Below, piece after piece: positions 27,570 through 39,200 of a stretch of 64,000 bases of DNA. Within the stretch, counting starts at the first letter, position 1; the number at the start of each line of letters is the position of its first letter. The notes below the pieces were generated by a model. That model made no database searches. It was given only the letters and a program-made list of their open reading frames with translations, and was not told the DNA's origin. The position numbers and the translations under genes are program-made. Origin of the DNA: Aldrovandia affinis (Eukaryota > Chordata > Actinopteri > Notacanthiformes > Halosauridae); assembly GCA_029706075.1 (NCBI GenBank), contig JAINUG010000173.1, positions 806,001 to 870,000 on the forward strand. Reading direction: 5' to 3'.

Positions 27570-28330
27570 CATTTACATTTAGCAGACGCTCTTATCCAGA
27601 GCAAATACAAAAAGTAATTTAAACATTGTAAGATTAATCATGGTTAGTGCACGAGATCAGCCTAGAAACACTGCAACAGACATAGCAGTTGGCAGCTGCA
27701 CATCATACATAACAGGGAAAGAAAAGTTCATAGTTTTTTTTTTTTGGGGGGTTCATTCACATTTGTAAACATGTAAACAGTAGTGATGGCAGTAATTAAT
27801 GTAGATAATCAGTGGTAGTGGAGTCTTGTGGAAAATGGCCAGTGATTCTGTGGTCTGACCGAGTGCGGAAGATCATTCCACCACCAGGGGGTCAGAACAG
27901 AGAAGAGGCGAGACTGCGAGGAACGGGTGCCCTGAGGGACGGAACAGTCAGTTTGCCAGAGGAGGCAGAGCGGAGGGGTCTAGCTGGGGAGTAGGGTGTG
28001 ATGAATGTCTGGAGGTAGGAGGGAGCAGTTACCCTTGCCGTGACATGCATGAACTTGGGTTGGCTGAAAACTAGGCGTGCGGCGGTATTCTGCACTAGTT
28101 GCAGTGGCTTGATGGCACAGGCCGGTAAGCCTGCCAGCAACGTATTACAGTAGTCCAGGCGTAAAATTACCAAAGCCTGGACCAGAAGTTGTGTGGCCTC
28201 ATGGGTGAGGAACAGGCAAATTGTCTGGATGTTTTGGAGGGAGAATCAGCAGGTCTGGGTGATCGCTGCGATGTGCCCCGAGAAGCACAGCTGGTCGTCC
28301 ATAATCATACCAAAATTCCTGACTGGGACG
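27570..28330 (-). mobile_element. L2-type LINE 3' fragment
   Basis: The minus strand carries the end of an L2-like ORF2 (LRLDYCNTLLAGLPACAIKPLQLVQNTAARLVF, about 28165-28060) followed by decayed C-terminal sequence. It ends in the tail ctctggataagagcgtctgctaaatgtaaatg (reverse of 27573-27605). The 5' part is missing, as is usual. Confidence 0.8.
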
Positions 28331-28590
28331 GAGCCACTATGGGGCCTTCCATAGGACAAAGACATAGGCTAATTAATTTGTTTATCAGTAATAATGCTAA
28401 AATAAATAATAAAATAATACAATTGATTTAACAATCGGATTAGCCCCTTTCAAGAGCAACGAATCCCTCCAATCATGGCTCTTAATCAGTCTTAATCATA
28501 GGCAGTTGGTAATACGCTACAATGTTGTGGTTCGACATCTAACAATGTAGCAGCGGGGCCATCACAAGATATTGGATATTGTCATTTGGG
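28331..28590. other. Intergenic, nothing recognised
   Basis: Short spacer between the L2 fragment and the SINE. Confidence 0.4.
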
Positions 28591-29155
28591 TAGTCCCGTA
28601 GCTCAGTTGGTAGAGCATGGCACTTGCAATGCCAAGGTTGTGGGTTCGATCCCATGGGACTACGTGTCCGTAGTTTGGATGAGATGGTAAAAACCGAGGT
28701 CCTGACTCTCTGTGGTCATAAGTGATCCCACTTATCGAAAAAGAGTAGGCCAAATTCCCAACCAAGACAATATATATATACAGTACATGGAATTCATTAA
28801 TTCCCTCCCTCCCTCGTTGCCTCTCCACTGTGTATGATGTGTAGTGAGCTTGTACTGGCACACTATGGCTGCCATCGCCCGGTGTGACAGGTATGGTATG
28901 CAGCTGCCAACTATGATGTCTATCACTGTGTTACTGCACTGATGTCTTGTGCGAACAATGATTGATCATACCATGTATTAATGCACATCTTGTAAGTCGC
29001 TCTGGATAAGAGTGTCTGCTAAATGCTTAAAATGTAAAATGATCGTGTTCACCCAGGTGGGTGCTGCACATTGGTGGTGGTTGAGGTGAGTTAGCTGCTA
29101 TCGTTGTAAGCGCTTTGAGTTCCCTGGAAAAAAAGCACTATATAAATCCAATATT
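28591..29155 (+). mobile_element. tRNA-derived SINE interrupted by an L2 tail fragment
   Basis: The head is tRNA-like: box A tagctcagttgg (28599-28610) and box B ggttcgatccc (28643-28653). It is followed by body text ccgaggtcctgactctctgtggtcat and tagtgagcttgtactggcacactatggctgcc. The SINE resumes at about 29050 (cacccaggtgggtgctgcacattggtggtgg) and finishes in agcgctttgagttccctgg...gcactatataaat. The piece 28888-29045 is foreign L2 tail. It is not a tRNA gene: the fold has mismatches and the SINE body follows. Confidence 0.75.
28888..29045 (+). mobile_element. L2 3' tail fragment nested in the SINE
   Basis: Matches the L2 tail at 57783-57925 nearly word for word (gtatggtatgcagctgcca, gaacaatgattgatc, ccatgtatta, ctctggataagagtgtctgctaaatg). 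It interrupts SINE text between gctgccatcgc and cacccaggtggg. Confidence 0.65.
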
Positions 29156-30403
29156 CATTTGTAGGCTACCAAATGAACTGTGTTGCAAATTAGCTGAATA
29201 TTGCAACAAAAAAAGAGGCCATAGTGGTCACTACATAACATGAAAATGATATAAAGAAATGTAAGCGTGCATTTCATTGACTCATAACACACTTACAAAG
29301 CACAGTCCCTTGGTGTGGGGCATGTTTTAGGCTTGCTGCCACCAGCTCCTCCACCCTCCGGCAATTCTGGCCTGGATAAGCCTTGATGCAGGCGCCTAAA
29401 ATGATGTCATGAAAATATATGTCTACATCTTTGTAATCATAACAAATCTTATAACACTTCACTAGATGGTTCAAAGGGAATAGGTGGAAAGCCACAGAAA
29501 AAAAACCCTGTCACTGGCTACACCATCAACAAAGATTGATGTCAATAAGCTAATGAAAATGCCCACTCAATCATTTTTTTGTCATTTTGTGGGTGTAGAG
29601 AACTTGAAGCCCAGTGATAGGACCATAGGTTTTAATTGTCTTGATGACATGAAAGGACTGGAAAGGGTGAAGGCAGTGTTTTGAGACTTACGTAGATGAC
29701 ATAATTTATTGGGAGGTTCTCAAAGGCTTTCTTGTGTTTTCTCCCCTTGTACAGTAGCTGAATTCCGCCTACAGGGAGTTGGTGCCTACTCTCTTCAACA
29801 TTCTCCTGACACCATCACCCAAGCTGTTTCCACCCTGTAGGCTCAGGTATTGGATCTATGAAGAATCATAATTACTCAATCATTGCAGTCTGCAGTCTGT
29901 AACAACAACAGGAACCTGATCTCTTATGACTTACCATCTGTGCAGTAGGAGGGGTCCACTAATTTGCTGAAAATCTGAAATCTGAAAATCAAATACATCA
30001 GCAGGTTGAAATATACTCCATGAACATACTCAACAGAATGTAATGATTGAGTTGCTGTAAACATAACAAAATATCAAATAACTACAAAAAAGAATCACTA
30101 AAAAATGCTGTCTATTCAACACACATATGGCTACTTTCAAAATAAGTGTATGTCCTTGAAATGTGATTCTGATTAATTGTTTTGAAATTCTTGGCTACCT
30201 CTGCTGTGGAGGGTTCTTACTAAACACAGTTTTCTGTATAACTAATTTCTACTGTTTTCCAAAACTAATACCTAGATGGAGATGGGAAATCACGAGGGGA
30301 ACTAACTCCCCATTTTTCTGCTTCTCAGCATCACACCTCCCAGCACTGGTGCTTCAGTCAAGGTTGCCAGCAGAATGCCCAGACTGAGCTGCCCTCCCCA
30401 TTA

Positions 30404-30771
30404 GTGTTTCTAAGGAGAACTAGAGCAGTGGTTGAGGTAACCAGGACAAAGGTTGTGCTTCAACATGAGATTAGAGTTCCGTGTGTATAAAAATAAGGAC
30501 GGTGTGCTGTACGGGTAGTAAACAGGTCCGGTGTGCACAAATTTACACCCATCGCAGATGAGGGAGGGATATGGGCTCGTCATATTTGCCACAAAATAGA
30601 TAAGAGAACCACACCTGTGCATGTGCACAATGTGTAATAAAAAGGAAGAGCAGCTTGCATGCTGCAGTTCAGGCATCTCAGAACCCGTCTGAATGCATTG
30701 GACTGTTCTGCGCAGAATAAAACTTTGATCAGCCACATCTCGAATCCTGCCTGGTTCTTTGGAACCTAACA
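30404..30771 (+). mobile_element. LTR-like sequence (fossil, tentative)
   Basis: Begins TGTTTCTAAGG and can be ended at CCTAACA. It has a tataaaaataagg box (30485-30497) and AATAAA (30716-30721) followed by about 50 bases. No target duplication or partner was found, so a promoter-like unique region is an alternative. Confidence 0.3.
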
Positions 30772-30852
30772 TACTGTTTGGAATCTAACAAGCTTTTTGG
30801 AACCTAACAAACTGTTTGGAATTTAACAAACTTTTCTTATTGGAAGCTAACA
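30761..30852 (+). repeat. Five copies of GGAAYYTAACA at 19-base spacing
   Basis: Copies start at 30761, 30780, 30799, 30818 and 30842. The first four are exactly 19 bases apart and the last is 24 from its neighbour; the units differ in the two middle bases. The array lies between an LTR-like sequence and a piggyBac-type MITE. Function is unknown. Confidence 0.7.
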
Positions 30853-30860
30853 GCTGTTAA

Positions 30861-30960
30861 CCCCTTGTTGACGATTGCTGCAAATTAGCCTCAAACCCCT
30901 TAAGACCTTAATACAGCAAAAAATTAATTTAATTTTTTTTTAAATTCAGGCAATAAGGGG
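30861..30960. mobile_element. piggyBac-type MITE, copy 1 (100 bp)
   Basis: Short non-coding element with ends CCCCTTGTTG...CAATAAGGGG, flanked on both sides by TTAA (30857-30860 and 30961-30964), the target of piggyBac elements. Its interior is almost identical to the copy at 32481-32581. Confidence 0.8.
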
Positions 30961-31740
30961 TTAAAAGCGGATGAGGCAACTACAAAACAAACAAACAAGC
31001 TAACAAAATATAACTTGGAATATTTACAAAAATATGTCAATCAACACTAGCTTTCCAACAGCAATTACAGGGTTTTTCCCTCTTAATTTGCTTACGTCAC
31101 ATTTTTTATCATTGTTAGGCAAAAATGTTTTCTCCCTAAACAAAGTTATTTAATGTAGGAATACTTACACTCTGGTGCGTTTGGCAGCGCCAAACCTTTT
31201 CACCCTCTTCTCTTGTGGAAATAACATTTCCTCATCTGCAGGCCCCACCGTTAACATAGAAAAAATAAATAATTAATGCCAACAATTGGCACATGCAAAA
31301 TCAGGCATGTTTATATTGCTTGAATAGGTACGTTGGGATCCATCATCAGCTTCAGCAACTGCAAAATAAAACAAGAAGTGCATGATTTAGCAAACGTGTT
31401 TTTATGGCTTATACATGAATCTATGAATCAACAGAATTAATGATTTATTTTTGCTTGGCTTCTTTTTTCAACGATCATAGCGATTTCCAATACTTACACT
31501 TAGGGTTTAGTTTTCTTTTCAATTGTTTTCTTGGGGCCTGGTGGTCCTTGTCTTCAGTAAAATATAAAATGAATGTAGATATTATTTTTTAAATTAAACA
31601 ATACATGTGAAGAAAATGGTTACAGTATTCATCATCCTAGGCTGGACATACCTCTAAATCTAAGAGGAATGATGACCCTGTACATGGGACATCTCCTGAC
31701 CCTTCTGGGCCCTTTTCCTGGCCAATGCGTAATCATCTTT

Positions 31741-32439
31741 TTATTAAATAGCACAATATTTACTAATTAATCTTGTTAAAATACCATCATACATTAAAAT
31801 ACTGTATATAGTTCATATCCATTAGAGAGGGAATTCTATTTAACTACTCCAAAATAAACGTCATCCTTTTTGCCATGGCACTCGCATTTGCATGTGGCCA
31901 ATAGCAGTACAAGATCTGTAAGGTAGTGTAAAGCAGATTCATTAATTATTTTATTTTGTTAGGTACTCGTGTGGACTTTTCAAGTTAAAAAGCCTTTAAT
32001 GTGTTGGGATAAAACATTGAAATACACCACGCTGACACGTCAGCTTACAATAGCACAGGTGTTCCTTTTTCCATTTTGTGTCAGACACTCTGATGAAAGT
32101 AAATGTAGGCCTACCTTTTTTGAAGACATTTTCTCAGAATACTCAGAATTTCTCAGATGACAGAATACTGGTCACATTTCAACTAAGCAGAAATATACTT
32201 AATACAACAAATCAATTGTGTGAAGACCAAAATGAGCTGATTATATTATTGGAGTCAGGTATGTTCCAGCTTAGTTGGAATTAAATGCTGTCGCCACACC
32301 TTAAGAATGAGAGTTGGCATCCCTGCTCTAGAGCATAGGTATTAAATCCTGTTCCCAGAGGCTACCCTATCCAGGATTCTTTCATTCCAAACATATGTGC
32401 TTCCAACAAGATGTCATCATTCCTTTAACTCTAACCCAA
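31741..32439. other. Intergenic, nothing recognised
   Basis: AT-rich; no domain or terminal repeat found. Confidence 0.4.
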
Positions 32440-32950
32440 GACCTCAAAGGAAGCTATTTACATTACATTTGACATTTTAACCCCTTGTTGACGATTGCTG
32501 CAAATTAGCCTCAAACCCCTTAAGACCTTAATACAGCAAAACATTTATTTAATTTTTTTTTAAAATTCAGGCAATAAGGGGTTAAGCATTTAGCAGATGC
32601 TCTTATTCAGAGCGACTTACAGTATGTGCATTAATACATGGTATGATAAATAATTGAGATCAGTGCAGTAATACAGCGATAGACATCGTTGTTGGCAGCT
32701 GCATACCATACCTGTAACACTGGGAAGGAAAAGGTTAGTAATAAAAAAAATTGAGGAAGTTTTAAACTAATATACATATATAAAAAGCAGTATAACATAT
32801 GTAATGGTGGTGATGACAATTGGCTAAATGTACAGAATTCTGTGGTAGTGGAGTCTGAAAAGGTGGGTTTCGCTCGGAGGGACGGAACAGTCAGTTTGCC
32901 AGAGGAATCAGAGCTGAGGGGTCTGGCTGGGGTGTAGGGCGTGATGAGTT
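32440..32950 (-). mobile_element. L2-type LINE 3' fragment with a MITE inside its tail
   Basis: Minus-strand L2 tail: agcatttagcagatgctcttattcagagcgactta (32585-32620), then gcattaatacatggta, gttggcagctgcataccatacctgtaaca, and further up ggacggaacagtcagtttgccagagga (32880-32906), shared with the fragment at 27935-27965. The outermost tail bases (ttacatttgacatttt, 32463-32478) are separated from the rest by the MITE. Confidence 0.7.
32481..32581. mobile_element. piggyBac-type MITE, copy 2 (101 bp)
   Basis: Flanked by TTAA (32477-32480 and 32582-32585) and differing from copy 1 at only a few positions. It sits exactly at a TTAA in the L2 tail, so removing it and one TTAA restores the L2 text. 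Confidence 0.85.
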
Positions 32951-34559
32951 ATGACATGATAGTCTAGCCCAGTGGTTAGGGTGTTGGACGCGCTCCTATA
33001 GGGATGCTGGGTTGAGCTTCAGGTGGGAAATTTGCTCAATTAACTTGTGGTCAGGTGGATATGCTGTCACTTGCAGCATTATGCAGCATTATATATTCTG
33101 CAGTTATAGGTGTTAGACTAATTTGAGATCAAATAATACTTGTGAGGGAGACAGTAACGTGTCATGTTTGTTATCAACATTTATGTCAGCTCAAACAATT
33201 GCAACAAACCCGGAAGATTTAATATGTTCACACATTTTTAGAGTTTTGGTACCCAGAAGAATTTGTTTCCCTATTATTTGTCATGTTATTTCATTTGCTC
33301 TTTGTCGACTGTCACTCTATATAAAGATCATGGCGCCATCTAGTGTGCATAATAGGAATGTCAAGTTGCTTTATAGAAACGTGTACCAACATAGAAATTG
33401 GAGAAAATATGGCACAAATGGCATAAGTTTATTCATTTTCCACATTTCTATTCATTCAATTGGGGCCAGGCAATGTTGTTTGAGAAACTGTTTATGCCAA
33501 CATTTCTCTCCAGTATAGCGCAAATGTCTGGGTCTATATTGTACGAATCCCACACTGTGCCTCTAGCATCAAAGACGATAGATAGGCTAACTAGCCTACT
33601 GGATAATAATGTCGTTATCAGTACTAATAAAATTATTTACAATGTTATGGGATGTTTTATGCCAGCTTGCACTGTTAGGCGCGCACCAGAGCTGCGAAAT
33701 GTGGACAAGGCCATTCTGTCTGTTATTTAAAAAACATCATATGCCTGAAATATTAAGTAGGCCAAGCCTATGTTGTAGCACGGTCAGGACACAGTCTATG
33801 TGGATACATTTCTCTGTGGGAAGTCATCTATTAAATGCACGATTCACGGAACGAATCATTCTCTTCCTCGAATCATACCGAGTCTGTAATGGTACGTACT
33901 GCTTCCTCCCACTCGAGTTTCCCTCGCCAGCAGCTCTTCCAATGTTGGGCTAGTGCCCTCCGCTCCCCGCCGCCCGCCTACTCTTTCAACCTTATATGCA
34001 CCGAGACAAATTACTTCTGTTAATTATCAATGGGCAGGCTACAGTGATCCACAGAACCACTGTCAATGATTGGCATATAAGTATTGCAATAGGCTTAGCC
34101 AATTTGTTGTTTTCAAAAATTAATTCCGTTTCGGGTTTTCAGTTTTCCCTGGGCCACTGCAGACAACCACCTCTGTGTAATTAAGCTCTGCCCAGTTGGG
34201 ATAAATAGGGCTTGACCGCAGTAGCTCAAGTTAGCTAATTTCTTGTGTTGGTGTAGGAGAGACAACAACTTAAGTTGCTCTCTCCTTAAATCTGTCTTCG
34301 TTTAGCTTTCTTGTCTTTTCTCTATTTTCTGTTTGTTTGGTGCTGGGGGGACACCATTGGTTGTCCTCCGCATTGATTTGTTTGAATTCCTCCCTTCCTT
34401 TTTGTTTTGGGTCTTTTCTTTTTGCCTATTGTTTTGATAGAATTAGTGGGTGGCCATGGTCATAGGCCATGGTCATAGACCATAAGACAGTTTTTTTTGC
34501 CTGTCAGTTATTTTGTGATTTTCCCCAAAGCGACCATTTTGTTTTATTTGTATGAGGGG
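32951..34559. other. Intergenic, nothing firmly recognised
   Basis: Several chance frames on the plus strand (33123-34184) show no known domain. The piece 34140-34560 (TATA-like gataaataggg at 34200, then CT-rich transcribed-looking text) could be an LTR or promoter, but no partner or target duplication was found. A small tandem repeat ggccatggtcata lies at 34453-34479. Confidence 0.35.
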
Positions 34560-35065
34560 AAATGCAACACCAGACATAACTCTGGTTATTGTTACAAACT
34601 TTAATGCCAACATTTAACCACAGGAAAGTGGCAATGGATGTGAAATACGGAACATTTTCCTAAACTGGAGTTCGGACAGTTCTGGACCTCGGGCAAAGTG
34701 CTGCTCGTGCCTTGCCATAGATTCTACAAGTGTCTGGAACTCTTGGAGGGATGCAACAGCATCCCACAAGAAATTCCATCATTTGGTGTTTTGTTGATGG
34801 TGGTGGAAACCGCTGTCTCAGGCGCCGGTCCAGAATCTCCCGTAAGTGTTCAATTTGGCTGAGATCTGGGAACTGAGATGGCCATGGCATATGGTTTACA
34901 TCATTTTCATGCTCATCATCCTGAAAGAGACCACTCTGATCAGGACGGAAATGCTTCACCATAGGATGACGGTGATCACTCAAAATGGCTTTGTACTTGC
35001 CCTCTAAGGGGTTGAGTGGACCTAAACCATTACAGGAAAATGTCCCTTACACCATATCAGAGCCA
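34560..35065 (-). mobile_element. Tc1/mariner-type transposase fragment
   Basis: Minus-strand text DEHENDVNHMPWPSQFPDLSQIEHLREILDRRLRQRFPPPSTKHQMMEFLV (about 34925-34770) is the C-terminal catalytic part of a common fish Tc1-like transposase. Upstream text (VKHFRPDQSGLFQDDE, 34960-34925) carries the second catalytic region with a deletion relative to the usual length. Ends are missing and the frame is interrupted. Confidence 0.8.
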
Positions 35066-36028
35066 CCAGTATTCCCTCATTTACTCGTGTCTTTTATTTT
35101 GGAAGTTACCTGAATCCACTGTATGTCAATTCCCCCGATTTGGTGCAGATCGTAACAATTGACGCATGCGGTATACATAAATATTACAACGCCATTAAGG
35201 TGAACAAATTGTTTATTTCCAAATCTATACGTATAGAATCAACAGACTACAACATAGAATTTGACAAGAACAAATAAAATACTTTTTTTAGTCAATTGGC
35301 TATACTAATAACATGACACAGGTAACACCCAATGACAATTGTATTACTATGTGGGATTTTTTCCCCTTTTCTGTTCTTTTACTTGTTACTTGGTCACAGT
35401 GAGACATTCACCCCAAGTTCTGGCCAGATATTCAACATCAGTATTTATTACCTTTGGAAGTCTCAAATCTCAATGTATGAACTTTGTGTTTAGGATTCCA
35501 TTTAATGCTACCAAGGAAAACATGTTTGTAGTATTTTATACATATTTTGACTTTCTGAGCTATAAACCCAATGATTCTGTAAATCAATTAATCTCATTCA
35601 AAATATTTTCAGGTTTAAAAAAAATATATATATTTTTTTTTTAACAAATATAGCAGCATTGATACTAGTGTTAAACAGAATATTAATGACAATGTTGAGC
35701 TCTGTATATTTAAACACAGACAATGAAAAGTAGTGAGAATTCTACATATAAGCTAGTTTACACACAATTATATTAAATAATCCTTAGGCTTTGCACAGGG
35801 AAAGTGCGACTCTACAAAAAGTGCTTATAAGAACACCACAATTCACATTCTGCCTCATGTTTACTATGGCTACAGTAAGTCTTCAGCATGTAACCACACT
35901 TCACGCATCCAGGTTGAAAGAGATGCAAGTTCTCAAATAAATTAGTCTTTGTGCATATTTCTGAAGGTATCAAAGTGAAGCCTCAAACTCTAACCCAAAC
36001 ATACAATTTCTCACTTAAAGGAAGACTT
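35066..36028 (-). other. PINK1: PINK1 3' untranslated region and downstream flank
   Basis: Downstream of the PINK1 stop on the minus strand. A canonical AATAAA on the minus strand lies at 35212-35217, giving a 3' UTR of roughly 0.8 kb if used. AT-rich, with an A/T run near 35620-35645. Confidence 0.5.
35212..35217 (-). terminator. PINK1: Candidate PINK1 polyadenylation signal (AATAAA)
   Basis: The minus strand reads GGAAATAAACAATTTG here, about 815 bases after the stop codon. It is a good candidate but usage is not proven. Confidence 0.4.
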
Positions 36029-36277
36029 TCATCCAAACAAGAGGAACCCCATGGCAGTGGTCAGGTCCTCCAGATCCACGTTGGACAGGAAGCACCTCTG
36101 TAGCTCTGCCTCCACGGAGGTCCTGCCTGAACCACTGCCATTCAGCAGAACCACAGCAGACTGGCACAGCAGCCAATCAGCCATCTGCTGCTTGCTGGCT
36201 CTGTCCTGATTGGCCAGGGCCCGCCCACCCCACAGGCTGAGGTGCAGAATGTTTGCAGCCACACGAGCACTGGGGCG
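36029..36277 (-). CDS. PINK1: PINK1 exon 8 (terminal, with stop)
   Basis: Encodes [32 protein letters not shown], and a helical C-terminal extension ending [12 protein letters not shown] with a TGA stop. Acceptor is cccacag|CGCCCC. Confidence 0.97.
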   Translation of the reverse strand, partial: RPSARVAANILHLSLWGGRALANQDRASKQQMADWLLCQSAVVLLNGSGSGRTSVEAELQRCFLSNVDLEDLTTAMGFLLFG

Positions 36278-39200
36278 CTGTGGGGGACAAAACAAATCGC
36301 TTCAGAGTGGTTTGGCCAGCAATATGCAATAGCGCCTCAGCTAAGAAAATAAAAATATATTAATTTATTAGAAAACCACACTGGGAAGGAGTGAGAAGCA
36401 CTTTCGTGACAACTAATCTCCATTCATTGTTTGCACTCAATCATAATCACAGCTGCAGTTGTAAACTGATTTGTTCCAGTTTAAAAATCACCATCAACCA
36501 TAACGGAACAGACCAGAAGCTTTCTGAGAAGCAGGTAGCCTGGTCTCTGGTTGGATGTTAGAACAGAGACACCAGCTGTACAGTGGTTTCCATGGCCACC
36601 TACCTTGTTGGGGTTCCTGCGCAGAAGCAGTCTCACCACCAGCTGCGAGTTGGTAGGCATACCAGCGGGCAGCGGTGGCAGCTGCTTCTCCTGGTACTTC
36701 CTGCTGTCCAGCCCCTCTGACCCAGGACTGTAGAACGGGTTGGGCTGCCCAAAGATCTCGTATGAAATGGTGCCAACCGCCCATGCATCGGCCTTGCCGT
36801 AATCGATCACCACACCTGGACCGGGAATTGCACTAGCCACCTTATCAGGACAAAGAAAAAGAGAGTTATGCTTCATATATACTCCAATGTTTGACATTGG
36901 AAGAAAACCTCTATAAGGAAAGCCATTCACTGGTCCTTGTGATTCACTGATGACTTATTTTTCCTCTGGTAAAGCTCCTTCTCACCTCAGGTGCCATTAG
37001 GCAGGCGTTGCCCCCTCTGTTCACACAGCGACTGTTGAAAGGCAGCTGTAATGCATAGTCCCACTCTGCCAGGCAGCTGCCAAAATCAGTGATTACCAAG
37101 CGGGGGCAGCCTCCTAGATGTCAAAGATGAAAATATACTCAAAATATACTCAAGTCCGTAAGACTGCAACATTACTAATACATAAATGAGGGCAGGTCAT
37201 GGACCACTCTGATTCACCTGAAAACCTTGACTACTTGGTTATTTGGGGTATCTGAGCTGAATACACTGACCCCATGAAGAAAATCCAGGTAAAGATGAAA
37301 CAAAAAACCACAGGTCACAGACGTATGTAAGGAGGGAATTTGGTTCTTCCTGTTTTAAGCACTGTAAGGAATATGATTGCTGTACATTCCTGTGTCTGTG
37401 CTGTTTCAGGTCTTGTATTTCCCACCACACTGCCTTCTCTTTGTCCCCCCCCCCCCCGCAGACAACTGTTTTCAGTCATCCAGGTGGTAGGAGTAATAAA
37501 CCAATCATCTGTTGCCTTGTCAGTCCTGTGCTTTTTCTCACTAGGTGTAAATGTGATTATCTGGTCACAAACTAACAGGACTAGCCAGAGGATTATTTGG
37601 GAAACATTATTTTACGGAAGGAGGAATCTGAAACAAATTGTTCGGGGAGTCTTGCATGTGGCTCGCAGGTGCATGTATTGTTTGTTTGTTTTTGTATGCA
37701 TGCATGTCTGTCTTTGTCAATGTAACTTTGTCTAATTTTATTTGTATCTTTGTCTCAAATAAACTGTTTTACTATTCCTGCCTATTATTCATTTTAATTT
37801 TAATATTTTTAAATGATTAATTATTCAAGACAGCGGATGGAGTATCACATTTGCATGGTACCAAATTTAAATCTTTACATGTGCTATCCACTATTGGATA
37901 TGTGGCAAATGTGTTTACTGCCCAAAAAACTGGTCAAATTTGGATTTAAACAGAAATAATATTTTAAAAGTTTACTTTTTTGAGGGTGATACCATAACCC
38001 AAATAGAGTAACTAATATTGAGTGTGAGATACAGTGGTTACAGTAGCTCAGGCCTGCCCCGTTGTTCTGACCTGAGTCAAACTCCAGGAGCACATTGTCA
38101 GACTTGAGGTCTCGGTGAGCAATGCCCTGTTTGCACAGGTGGTCCACTCCCTCCAGCAGCTGCAGGATCATCAGAGAGCCCTGTTTGTGGCTGGGCAAGG
38201 ACACCTCCAGGTACTGCCGCAGAGTGAACGGGTAGCTGAAGTGACAGAGCGAATCATTGGGTCATTTCCTTCCGGCACCATCACACAATTTCTGATCATA
38301 TTAAAAATATTCATGTTAATGAAATTTACGAGTGTGCTCTTCAAGTTGGAAAAATGTCCTTTACTGGTGTGTTCATGCACTAGAATACCAAGCTTTTCAC
38401 ATTGTGACATAACCAGATGTTGTAAGGGACATTGTTGCTGGACTCATGAACATAACATTTGTCCGAGATTTCTCAAGTGCAAACAAAACAACAACAAAAA
38501 TTGTTGTTACATCTCACACAAGGGAAATGTGTGAGATATAAGCAATGTGTGTCACCTAGCCACAAGGGGCGTAACTGATTCTCAGTTACATATAAAAGGT
38601 AACTGAGAATCACTTAGAACAGTGGTTCCCAATCTTCCTCAGCCTGTGACCCACTTAATCAGCAAATACATTTTCTCATAAAAATGTAGCCAAACATAAT
38701 GTTCAAAATGGAATAAAATCATTATGTCAGAATATCGTGTATTAAGTGCAGTGCGTGTAGCTCATGCATTGTTTCAAGAAACTGGTGTGCATGACTATGG
38801 AATAATTAATAAGTGAATAATGTGAAGCAGGTTTTTTTTTTTTTTTTTTCCACATGTATCCCATGACCCACCTCAACCCCTCATGACCCACCAGTGGGTT
38901 CTGACCTCAGTTTGGGAACCACTGACTTAGAACCACTGACTGAGAGTGTTCTTACTTCTTCATGACCAGGAAGAGGGTGCGGTTGTTTCCCATGCCCGCG
39001 GGGTTCAGCCTGGCAGGCAGGACATCGGGGTACTCGTCTTGAGCGCCGGGGAGCAGAGGCACTTTGGCTGTGAAGGCCCTGTGCACCCTGATCACATTGG
39101 GGTGCGCGGACACCCTCTTAGGTGTACGGCCAAAATGCCTGTGCAGAAGGAAAAACACCACCACTCAGACAAGACTCTCATCTTACGGCACTGTTCTGCT

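Larger units (their letters stand above)
29274..31740 (-). pseudogene. Decayed multi-exon gene with DUF4806-like domain
   Basis: The minus strand shows pieces that resemble fish proteins with a C-terminal DUF4806-type domain. From 5' to 3' they are: DDYALARKRAQKGQEMSH (about 31735-31680), a basic piece ending in gtaagt (about 31555-31497), DEEMLFPQEKRVKRFGAAKRTRV (31245-31172), a short piece before 29936, GGNSLGDGVRRMLKRVGTNS...YCTRGRKHKKAFENLPINYVIY (29850-29695), and DIILGACIKAYPGQNCRRVEELVAASLKHAPH (29415-29310). A stop interrupts the 29.8-kb piece, and no start codon or full chain is seen. The introns are kept, so it is not a retrocopy; it is a dead gene copy or an element-borne gene. Identification is by motif wording only. 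A probable LTR and a MITE have landed inside. Confidence 0.4.

Noticed and set aside
28591-28665. tRNA gene candidate with good box A and box B
   Set aside because: The arms do not pair fully and typical SINE body text follows directly; similar heads recur in other SINE copies of the window.
33123-34184. Run of plus-strand frames of 60-130 codons
   Set aside because: No domain, no consistent splice pattern and no homology that I recognise; probably chance.
36494-36784. Frames overlapping PINK1 exon 7 in other frames, and antisense frames at 38946-39209 and 41008-41418
   Set aside because: They are shadows of PINK1 exons, whose splice borders and motifs are clear.
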